From the NCBI RefSeq assembly GCF_028767025.1, contig NZ_JAJQXX010000003.1:186001-250000 (forward strand): a stretch of DNA of 64,000 nucleotides. The letters are read 5' to 3'. The notes under the pieces were generated by a model. The model did not search any database. It was not told the origin of the DNA and saw only the letters and a program-made list of their open reading frames with translations. A program made the translations under genes and the position numbers. Shown one piece after another: positions 34,588 to 42,369 of this stretch. This DNA is from Blautia sp. XA-2221. GTDB lineage: Bacteria; Bacillota; Clostridia; Lachnospirales; Lachnospiraceae. Numbering within the stretch: the stretch's first letter is position 1; every line of letters begins with the position of its first letter.

Positions 34588-36908
34588 AAAGCTATTTAAG
34601 TCTTATTCCGATTTCTGCGAAAGTGCGGAAAAGACAGAACCGGATGACAATGTTGTGCATTATCATTTCTGTGCTGTTGGTTACCACGATTTTCAGTATG
34701 GCAGATATGGCGATTCGTATGGAAAAGAGCCGTGTGACAGAAGAGCATGGCAGCTGGCATATTATGCTGAAGGAGCCGTCTGAGCAGCAGATTGAGCAGA
34801 TTACACAGAGGACAGATGTGGCGGCGTTCTCCCGTTATGACGGACTGAATTTCAATCTGTCCGATTCTTATACGATCCAGGGGAAAAAATGCGTGATCGA
34901 AGGTGGCGATCATTCGTTTCTCACAAATATCTATGATGATCTGACAGAAGGGCAGTATCCTGTAAAAAAGAATGAAATCTTACTTTCTAATGGTGCAAAA
35001 GAGCTGCTTTCTGTAAATATTGGAGATGTGGTTACCATACATACGCTGTCCGGAGATTATGACTATACGATTTCCGGTTTTGGAGGAGATGTGACCATGA
35101 CCACCACAGATGTTGATGTTGTGGGGGCATTTCTGAATTGGGACTCTTTTCAGCGTTTGGCAAATGCAGAAGGAAGCAAGCTTAAACCGGTATGGTTTGT
35201 ACGCTTTGACAAAAATATCAATATTCGTAAGGTGATTGCTGAGCTGCGGCAGACATATGGATTTACCGATGAAACATTATCTGAAAATACGGCTTTGCTG
35301 GGATTAGCAGGATCCAGCAGTGGTTCATATGTTATGGGGCTGTACCTTGTAGCTGCCATTTTGTTTGTTCTGGTTCTTGCTGCGGGAGTCTTTATGATCG
35401 CGGGAAGCCTGAACAGCAGAACCGCAGAGCGGATACAATTTTTTGGAATGCTTCGCTGCATTGGGGCAAGTCGGACTCAGGTTATGCACATAGTCAGACT
35501 GGAAGCTTTTTACTGGTGTAAAACGGCCGTTCCGATTGGCGTGGCAGCAGGAATTGCAGGTACATGGATACTTTGTGCAATGCTCAGATTTGGCGCAGGA
35601 TCAGAGTTTGTACAGATCCCTCTGTTTGGAATCAGCGGTGTAGGAATCGCCAGTGGAATTATTATTGGAGTGTTGACTGTGCTGCTATCTTCTATTTCTC
35701 CGGCAAGGCGGGCAGCAGCAGTTTCTCCGGTTGCGGCTGTTACCGGGAATTTTTCCGAAAGGGGAAGCACTTCCCGGCCGGTCAGAAAGAGCTTCCTGAA
35801 GATTGAAACAGCTCTGGGGCTTCATCATGCAGTATCCTCCCGCAAAAATATGCTTCTTATGACAGGATCTTTTGCCCTCAGTATTATAATGATCCTGAGT
35901 TTTTCGGTTCTTGTACAATGGGTGAATATGGCGCTTAGCCCGTTAAGACCCTGGGCGCCGGATGTTTTTTACAGCAGTCCGGATAATCGGTGCGAAATTG
36001 AAAAAAGCTTTGTCAGACAGGTGGAAGACAAACCTTATGTAAAACGTGCGTTTGGCAGGATGTATCAGAGCTTTCCGGCAGAATACGAAGGAAAACAGGG
36101 GAAAATCGACCTGATTTCCTATGACGATCAGCAGTTCCGGTGGGCGGAGGAAGATCTGACCGCTGGTGATATATCAGATATCTCCGAGGGAAAGGGGGTA
36201 CTGACAGTCTATGATAAAAGCAACTCTTTAAAGGTTGGCGATACCATTTTGCTGGAGCAGACAGAGCTTACGGTAGCCGGAGTCCTGGAAGACAGTCCCT
36301 TTGACACAACAGACCAGCCCTGTGTGATCTGTTCAGAGAAAACGTTTCAGAATATTACAGGCAAAGATGACTATGCTGTTCTTGATGTGCAGCTGACTTC
36401 AGACGCAACAGACCGGAATATTGACGAGCTTCACGCACTGGCAGATGGACATTATGATTTTTATGACAGAGTGGCGCAAAACAGGGACACACAAAATACA
36501 TATTTGATGTTTTGTTTATTTGTGTATGGATTTCTGGCTGTGATTACACTGATCACTATTATTCATACTGTAAACAGTATTTCCATGAGTGTATCTGCAA
36601 GAACAAAGCAATACGGAGCCATGCGAGCTGTGGGGATGGATCACATACAGATTAAGAAGATGATCCGTATGGAAGCTGCTACATATACAATACTTGGATT
36701 TTTTGCAGGATGCGGTCTGGGATTACCCCTTCATTATTTTCTTTACTCTCAGATGATTACAAATTATTGGGGAACTCAATGGCAGCTTCCTTCAATATCA
36801 ATAGCAGGAATACTGGTGTTACTTGTAGCTGTTTCGTTACTTGCGCCTTTTGTTCCGGCAAAGCGCATTTGTAATATGCCTATTACTGCAACAATCAGTG
36901 AATTGTGA
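34584..36908 (+). CDS. FtsX-family ABC permease (MacB-like, two FtsX units)
   Basis: Permease of 774 residues. Helix 1 is at about 22-41, followed by a ~210-residue extracellular domain and three helices (about 253-390). A fifth helix near 430-450, a second extracellular domain, and three C-terminal helices complete it. Both three-helix blocks carry the FtsX-like GMLRCIGASR / GAMRAVGMD turn. This eight-helix layout is closer to MacB-type transporters than to ten-helix BceB. The partner is the ATPase at 33901. Confidence 0.92.
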   Translation: MKSYLSLIPISAKVRKRQNRMTMLCIIISVLLVTTIFSMADMAIRMEKSRVTEEHGSWHIMLKEPSEQQIEQITQRTDVAAFSRYDGLNFNLSDSYTIQGKKCVIEGGDHSFLTNIYDDLTEGQYPVKKNEILLSNGAKELLSVNIGDVVTIHTLSGDYDYTISGFGGDVTMTTTDVDVVGAFLNWDSFQRLANAEGSKLKPVWFVRFDKNINIRKVIAELRQTYGFTDETLSENTALLGLAGSSSGSYVMGLYLVAAILFVLVLAAGVFMIAGSLNSRTAERIQFFGMLRCIGASRTQVMHIVRLEAFYWCKTAVPIGVAAGIAGTWILCAMLRFGAGSEFVQIPLFGISGVGIASGIIIGVLTVLLSSISPARRAAAVSPVAAVTGNFSERGSTSRPVRKSFLKIETALGLHHAVSSRKNMLLMTGSFALSIIMILSFSVLVQWVNMALSPLRPWAPDVFYSSPDNRCEIEKSFVRQVEDKPYVKRAFGRMYQSFPAEYEGKQGKIDLISYDDQQFRWAEEDLTAGDISDISEGKGVLTVYDKSNSLKVGDTILLEQTELTVAGVLEDSPFDTTDQPCVICSEKTFQNITGKDDYAVLDVQLTSDATDRNIDELHALADGHYDFYDRVAQNRDTQNTYLMFCLFVYGFLAVITLITIIHTVNSISMSVSARTKQYGAMRAVGMDHIQIKKMIRMEAATYTILGFFAGCGLGLPLHYFLYSQMITNYWGTQWQLPSISIAGILVLLVAVSLLAPFVPAKRICNMPITATISEL

Positions 36909-37083
36909 TTTTGGCATTCAGAGAATTAAGAGTTTATAATATTTCGGAAAAATACATGAAATTCCAACAAGGGTAAAATAGATTGCTATTATGGCTGACG
37001 TGATCCTTCCGGTGGCATCTCGACTATCGCCTCCTTTTGTGCTATAATTTACTATAATACGATCACAGAAGGAGGCATTTTTT
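36909..37083 (+). promoter_or_regulatory. Control region with overlapping terminator, promoter and ribosome site
   Basis: GCCTCCTTTTGTG (37029-37041) pairs over 13 bp, one of them G-U, with CACAGAAGGAGGC (37064-37076). The 22-base loop holds an extended -10 box TGCTATAAT (37040-37048), and the 3' arm holds the ribosome site GAAGGAGG of the next gene. ATTTTTT follows, so the same hairpin is a terminator for transcripts coming from the ABC genes. A transcript starting from the internal promoter would lack the 5' arm and keep the ribosome site free. Confidence 0.6.
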
Positions 37084-39909
37084 ATGGGCGGACAAAAGCC
37101 TGAAAAAACAAAAAAACGTATATGCATCGGTATTCTCGCCCATGTAGATGCCGGGAAAACTACTTTATCAGAAGGGCTTCTTTATCTTTGCGGAGAAATA
37201 CGAAAGCTGGGAAGAGTGGATCATGGAGATGCCTTTCTGGATACTTATGAACTGGAGCGGGAACGGGGAATCACCATATTTTCCAAGCAGGCGCGGCTGG
37301 AAACAGAGGATATGGAGATTACGCTTCTGGATACTCCGGGACATGTGGATTTTTCTGCGGAAATGGAGAGGACTCTTCAGGTTTTTGACTACGCGATCCT
37401 GGTAATAAACGGTATGGACGGCGTACAGAGCCACACCATGACTTTGTGGCGTCTTCTGGAAAGATATGAGATTCCGGTGTTCCTTTTTGTAAATAAAATG
37501 GATCAGCAGGGCACAGATCATGATGCCCTTCTTATGGATCTCAGAAAACGTCTCAACGAAAACTGTATGGATTTTACCTGCCTGACAGAGGACACCAGTG
37601 AAAGCTTCGGCGGTGAAAATGGCAAAACAGAAAGCAGGAAACAGGGAACGGACATTTCCAGGGAACGAGAGGCTCTTATGGAAAATCTTGCCATGTGCGA
37701 GGAAGAGCTGCTGGAAACTTATCTGGAAACAGGGGTGGTTGAACACAGAGAAATCTGCCGTCTGATCGCGGAGAGAAAGGTGTTTCCATGCTGGTTTGGG
37801 TCAGCTCTTAAAATGCAGGGCGTTCAGGAATTTCTACAGGGATTGGAAAGCTATACCATGGAGCGGGCTTATCCCCGGGAATTCGGTGCAAGAGTATTTA
37901 AGATTGCCAGAGATCCTCAGGGAGTGCGGCTTACCTATCTTAAGATCACAGGTGGAAATCTGAAGGTTAAAACGATTTTAGATGAGGAAAAAATTGATCA
38001 GATCCGTATTTATTCCGGCTCAAAATATGAACTGGTACAGGAGGTTTCTGCAGGAGATATCTGTACTGTGACCGGACTGACAAAAACCTGTCCGGGCCAG
38101 GGACTTGGCATAGAACAGGAGTCGGTTCTTCCTGTTCTGGAACCTGTTCTCAATTATCAGATCATACTTCCTGAGGACTGTGACGTTCACGAGATGCTGA
38201 AAAAACTGAAACAGCTGGAAGAGGAAGAGCCGCAGCTTCACATAGTGTGGGACAGTGTTCTGGGAGAAATCCATGCTCAGCTGATGGGAGAGGTTCAGAT
38301 CGAAATTCTGAAAAGTATGATCTGGGAACGCTTTCATGTGGCTGTGGAATTTGGGGCAGGAAGTATTGTGTACAAAGAAACTATTGCAGAGCCTGTGATC
38401 GGTGTGGGACATTTTGAGCCGCTGCGTCATTATGCGGAGGTGCAGCTTCTTCTTGAACCGGGAGAGCCGGGAAGCGGCTGTCAGTTCTTTACTGCCTGCA
38501 GTGAAGATGTTCTTGCCAGGAACTGGCAGAGACTGATTTTGACACATCTGGAGGAAAAAGAACACCTGGGAGTTCTGACAGGATCTGCCCTGACAGATGT
38601 GCAAATTACTCTTCTGACCGGACGGGCTCACGCAAAGCATACAGAAGGCGGAGATTTCCGGCAGGCAACTTACCGGGCTGTGCGACAGGGGCTGAAAAAA
38701 GCCAAAAGTATTCTTCTGGAACCCTACTATGAGTTTCGTCTGGAAGTTCCCACAGAGATGATCGGCCGGGCAATGTCAGACGTTCAGAAAATGCAGGGAA
38801 GTTTTCAGCCGCCGGAGACAGACGGGGATATGGCTGTCCTTACAGGTACGGCGGCAGTTTCATCTATGAGAGATTACCAGAAAGAGGTGATTTCCTATAC
38901 AGGCGGAAGGGGAAGGCTTTTTTGTAATCTGAAGGGGTATGCGCCCTGCAGAAACCAGGATGAGCTGGTAATGGCTTCCGGCTATGATTCTGAACGTGAC
39001 CTGGAAAATCCCACCGGTTCCGTGTTCTGCGCTCACGGGGCGGGATTTGTTGTTCCCTGGGATCAGGTGGAAACTTATAAGCATCTGGACTGCGGTGTGG
39101 ATGCAGAGGAACTGGCGCAGGATACAGAGAGCTGGTACGAGATTCCGGAACAAGAGCATTTTTCAGACAGCTCAGCATATCCATCAGCACAGAGCGGAGC
39201 AGGCAGGGAAAAAGGACGCAAAAGTCAGAAGGGATTTTCCTACAGCGGAAGCTATGAGGAGGATCAGGAGCTTCAGGCGATTTTTGAAAGAACTTTCGGC
39301 GCTGTAAAAAAAGAGCGGTTTACTCCTTATAAAACCGTAGGAAAAACTTCTGAGAATACAGTTCGCTATCGGGCAGGGAAACCGCGTAAGGAAGAATATC
39401 TTCTTGTGGACGGGTACAATATTATTTTTGCCTGGGAGGAACTGCGGGATCTTGCAAAAGAAAATATTCATGCCGCCTGTGACAAGCTTATGGACATTCT
39501 CTGCAATTATCAGGGATACCGGAAATGTACATTGATTCTTGTATTTGACGCTTATAAAGTGGAGGGGCATGCAGAGGAAGTGATTCCCTATCACAATATT
39601 TTTGTAGTATATACAAAAGAGGCGGAAACTGCAGATCAATATATAGAAAAAACTGTCCACAGGATTGGTCGTCAGTATCAGGTGACTGTTGCCACCTCTG
39701 ACGGACTGGAGCAGGTGATCATTATGGGACAGGGCGCTCATCGGCTTTCTGCCATGGGACTGAAAAAAGAAATCGAGGATGCGGAAAAAGCAGGAAAGCA
39801 GGAATGGAAAGCCCGTCGCCAGAGCAGTAAGACCTATCTTTTCGATCAGGTGCCGGAGGAACTTTCGGCCTATCTGGAAAAAGTACGGATGGGACAGGAG
39901 AAACTGTAA
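37084..39909 (+). CDS. TetM/EF-G-like translational GTPase fused to YacP/Rae1-type ribonuclease
   Basis: Protein of 941 residues. The N-terminal GTPase has G1 AHVDAGKTT (19-27), G2 ERGITI (60-65), G3 DTPGH (83-87) and G4 NKMD (137-140), followed by EF-G domains II-V, as in TetM/TetW ribosomal protection proteins. About 80 linker residues, low in complexity, follow near 690-769. Residues 770-941 form a NYN/YacP domain: LLVDGYNIIFAW (Asp776), LVFDAYKVEG, EAETADQYIEK and VATSDGLEQ. B. subtilis Rae1, of this domain family, cuts mRNA in the ribosomal A site. The fusion suggests a factor that enters the A site and cuts mRNA there; tetracycline resistance is not implied. Confidence 0.88.
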   Translation: MGGQKPEKTKKRICIGILAHVDAGKTTLSEGLLYLCGEIRKLGRVDHGDAFLDTYELERERGITIFSKQARLETEDMEITLLDTPGHVDFSAEMERTLQVFDYAILVINGMDGVQSHTMTLWRLLERYEIPVFLFVNKMDQQGTDHDALLMDLRKRLNENCMDFTCLTEDTSESFGGENGKTESRKQGTDISREREALMENLAMCEEELLETYLETGVVEHREICRLIAERKVFPCWFGSALKMQGVQEFLQGLESYTMERAYPREFGARVFKIARDPQGVRLTYLKITGGNLKVKTILDEEKIDQIRIYSGSKYELVQEVSAGDICTVTGLTKTCPGQGLGIEQESVLPVLEPVLNYQIILPEDCDVHEMLKKLKQLEEEEPQLHIVWDSVLGEIHAQLMGEVQIEILKSMIWERFHVAVEFGAGSIVYKETIAEPVIGVGHFEPLRHYAEVQLLLEPGEPGSGCQFFTACSEDVLARNWQRLILTHLEEKEHLGVLTGSALTDVQITLLTGRAHAKHTEGGDFRQATYRAVRQGLKKAKSILLEPYYEFRLEVPTEMIGRAMSDVQKMQGSFQPPETDGDMAVLTGTAAVSSMRDYQKEVISYTGGRGRLFCNLKGYAPCRNQDELVMASGYDSERDLENPTGSVFCAHGAGFVVPWDQVETYKHLDCGVDAEELAQDTESWYEIPEQEHFSDSSAYPSAQSGAGREKGRKSQKGFSYSGSYEEDQELQAIFERTFGAVKKERFTPYKTVGKTSENTVRYRAGKPRKEEYLLVDGYNIIFAWEELRDLAKENIHAACDKLMDILCNYQGYRKCTLILVFDAYKVEGHAEEVIPYHNIFVVYTKEAETADQYIEKTVHRIGRQYQVTVATSDGLEQVIIMGQGAHRLSAMGLKKEIEDAEKAGKQEWKARRQSSKTYLFDQVPEELSAYLEKVRMGQEKL

Positions 39910-40017
39910 AATCATGCAGAGAGCCGTTGATTCGGCATTTATTTGAACAGTGTTTGCGGGAGTTCGTAAAGCATTGTAAGAAAATTTCTACAATAAGGAA
40001 ATATCAGGAAGAATTTA

Positions 40018-40039
40018 CCCCTGTCACAACTGACAGGGG
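40018..40039 (+). terminator. Hairpin between GTPase gene and sugar kinase gene
   Basis: A perfect 9-bp stem CCCCTGTCA/TGACAGGGG (40018-40026, 40031-40039) with loop CAAC is followed by ATTTTGG. It is a likely terminator for the GTPase-nuclease gene. It lies 37 bases before the kinase start, so it could also act as an attenuator in that gene's leader. Confidence 0.6.
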
Positions 40040-40076
40040 ATTTTGGTATAAAGATAAGAAAAAGGAGGAGCAGGCC

Positions 40077-41006
40077 GTGATCTGTACAGTGACTTTTAAT
40101 CCGTCTCTGGATTATATTGTGGACGTGGAAAATTTTAGGCTGGGATTTACTAACAGAACCAGTTCTGAGCAGATTCTTCCCGGAGGCAAGGGAATCAATG
40201 TTTCCATAGTTCTCAGAAACCTTGGGATTTCCAATACTGCCCTTGGCTTTGCCGCAGGTTTTACCGGGGAGGAAATCATACGAAGAATTCAGGATATGGG
40301 GATAGATTCGGATTTTATCCCTGTAGAAGAGGGACTTTCCCGGATCAATCTGAAGCTGAGATCCATTGATGGAACTGAGATCAATGGCGCCGGGCCGGAG
40401 ATCGCTCCGGACAAAGTAGAAGAGCTGATGAAAAAACTGGACAGACTTGGAAAGGGTGACGTTTTATTTCTGGCAGGCAGCATCCCGGCATCCATGCCGG
40501 ATAATATGTACGAAAAAATTATGAAAAGACTGTCTGGACGCGGCGTGGTAACTGTGGTAGATGCAACCAGAGAGCTTCTTGTAAAAGTGTTGAAATATCA
40601 TCCTTTTCTGGTGAAGCCCAATCATCATGAGCTGGGCGATATTTTCGGTGTGAAGCTTCACACAGGGGAAGATGTGATCTTTTACGGCAAAAAGCTCCAG
40701 GAAATGGGGGCAAGAAATGTGCTGATTTCCATGGCCGGAGATGGGGCGGTTCTTGTGACGGAAGAGGGTGCGGTTTATCAGAGTCCTGCTCCAAAGGGAA
40801 AGCTTGTAAACGCAGTGGGAGCCGGGGATTCCATGGTGGCAGGATTTATGGTAGGCTGGATGGAAAAACAGGATTATCGACACGCATTTTATATGGGTAT
40901 TGCAGCAGGCAGCGCCAGCGCTTTTTCCGAAAATCTGGCAACACAGGAAGCAATCGAAGAGGTTTATCGGCAGGTGGTCGATTGCAGGAAGAATGAAAAT
41001 TCATAA
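40077..41006 (+). CDS. fruK: PfkB-family sugar-phosphate kinase (1-phosphofructokinase type)
   Basis: Kinase of 309 residues of the FruK/LacC group. The N-terminus ICTVTFNPSLDYIV, the substrate block LPGGKGINVS (35-43) and the C-terminal GAGDSMVAGFMVGW with catalytic Asp251 are diagnostic of the group. Fructose-1-phosphate is the usual substrate, but tagatose-6-phosphate kinases look alike and would fit galactosamine use. GTG 40077 has AAGGAGG 8 bases upstream. No PTS transporter gene is adjacent, which leaves the substrate open. Confidence 0.85.
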   Translation: MICTVTFNPSLDYIVDVENFRLGFTNRTSSEQILPGGKGINVSIVLRNLGISNTALGFAAGFTGEEIIRRIQDMGIDSDFIPVEEGLSRINLKLRSIDGTEINGAGPEIAPDKVEELMKKLDRLGKGDVLFLAGSIPASMPDNMYEKIMKRLSGRGVVTVVDATRELLVKVLKYHPFLVKPNHHELGDIFGVKLHTGEDVIFYGKKLQEMGARNVLISMAGDGAVLVTEEGAVYQSPAPKGKLVNAVGAGDSMVAGFMVGWMEKQDYRHAFYMGIAAGSASAFSENLATQEAIEEVYRQVVDCRKNENS

Positions 41007-41230
41007 TGTTTTTCTTTATAAATGTCTGTGATTCTTTTATAATAAAAATGTAATTATCAATTGTTTTATATGATAAAGGAGGGAGGCCGGTTATCAACAC
41101 CATTTCCACAGAAGATAAGGATTCCGGGAGTGCTCCGGAATAAAAGATACTGGCTGATAACATTTCTTGAAATACATAAGACAAAACCTGAAAGTGAATA
41201 CTATAAGTTACATAAAGAAAGGGATGTCTT

Positions 41231-42112
41231 ATGGAAAGCAGTACTATTTTTGATGATGTGTTCCGGACCATGCTGGAAAAAATGCCGCAGCTGGCGATCC
41301 CGCTGATTAATGAAGTCTTTGGCACTTCCTATCCGGAGGATATTAAAATCATACAAAAGAGAAATGAACATCAGACACAAAACGGCAGAGTGATCACAGA
41401 TTCCCATTTACTGATTGCGAATCGTATTTATCATATAGAATGTCAGAGCACTGATGATTCTACAATGGTGATCCGTATGATTGAATATGATTTTGCCATC
41501 AGTCTGGAGTATGTACAGAAAGAAAACGGCAGATATCGGATGTATTTTCCGCAGTCATGCGTGTTGTACCTTAGGGGTACAAAAAAGAGGGATAGGATAT
41601 CCGTGGAGATTGTGATGCCAGATGGCAATACAGTAGAGTACACGGTTCCTGTCGTACAGGTACAGAGGTTTACCTGCGATGATATGCTGAAGAAGCATTT
41701 GCTGTTTTTACTGCCGTACCATGTAATAAAATATGAACAGGAAAAAGGTCTGGACACAGACGGCGAGAAATGGAAGGGATTTTTAGACGAGTATAAAAAA
41801 ATCGAGAAGTATCTGGAAGAAAAATTCCTTGAGAAAGGGAATGAAAAAGCGTATCGAGATATGGTAGAGCTGATAATCCGGATCGCAGATTATGTGTTCA
41901 GAGATAAAGAAAAAGTAAGGAAAGGATTTGGTGATGTAATGGGCGGAAAGGTATTGGAACTGGAATCGGATAAGCTGATCCAGCGGGGCGTTGAACAGGG
42001 GCTGGAACAGGGAATCGAACAGGGCATTGCCATGGAACGAAAGAAAACAGAGGCCGCAGAGGCTGAAATAAGGCGCTTGAAGAAGCTTCTGGAGGAACAG
42101 AAGAAACAGTAG
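41231..42112 (+). CDS. Rpn-type PD-(D/E)XK nuclease family protein
   Basis: Protein of 293 residues of the recombination-promoting nuclease/putative transposase family. The probable active site is ITDSHLLIANRIYHIECQST (about 55-74), an Asp followed by Glu-x-Gln as in PD-(D/E)XK folds. The C-terminus has a glutamine/glycine repeat (RGVEQGLEQGIEQGIA, near 257-272) and a charged coiled tail. No inverted repeats or target duplications flank it, so I see no mobile element here. AAAGAAAGGGATG gives the ribosome site. Confidence 0.82.
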   Translation: MESSTIFDDVFRTMLEKMPQLAIPLINEVFGTSYPEDIKIIQKRNEHQTQNGRVITDSHLLIANRIYHIECQSTDDSTMVIRMIEYDFAISLEYVQKENGRYRMYFPQSCVLYLRGTKKRDRISVEIVMPDGNTVEYTVPVVQVQRFTCDDMLKKHLLFLLPYHVIKYEQEKGLDTDGEKWKGFLDEYKKIEKYLEEKFLEKGNEKAYRDMVELIIRIADYVFRDKEKVRKGFGDVMGGKVLELESDKLIQRGVEQGLEQGIEQGIAMERKKTEAAEAEIRRLKKLLEEQKKQ

Positions 42113-42201
42113 TATTCTGTTGTAAAATATTCCTGATTAATAAGTACAAATAAAACTTTGGAGGGGGAGTCTGCCGGAAAGAGGCTCTGTGTCAAGTTTT
42201 G

Positions 42202-42226
42202 GGGTGGGATTCCAAGAATCCCACCC
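42202..42226 (+). terminator. Perfect hairpin downstream of Rpn-type gene
   Basis: GGGTGGGATT (42202-42211) and AATCCCACCC (42217-42226) form a 10-bp stem with loop CCAAG. Only TATTACTG follows, a weak T stretch, so terminator function is likely but not certain. The remaining bases up to 42369 show nothing I can name. Confidence 0.5.
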
Positions 42227-42369
42227 TATTACTGTATTTTGAACCTTTTTACATTTTTAAGTTCTATACTTATATTATCAGGAACGTTCAGAAGCCTTTC
42301 ATAACCCGAAAAGTTTTGAAAAGCAGAGCAGATAGTATGGTTTGAGAAATAAATCCTCTGTCCTGAAAA

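Noticed and set aside
37084-39909. Annotation as a tetracycline resistance gene
   Set aside because: The GTPase half is TetM-like, but the extra nuclease domain and lack of a mobile context make an acquired resistance gene unlikely.
41061-41306. Small open frame after a good-looking AAAGGAGGGAGG sequence
   Set aside because: The ribosome-like sequence is not at a suitable distance from its start codon, and the frame runs into the Rpn-type gene in another phase. It is probably chance or a relic.
41231-42112. Insertion sequence or transposon
   Set aside because: The Rpn family is related to transposases by name, but I found no terminal inverted repeats or duplicated target site around it.
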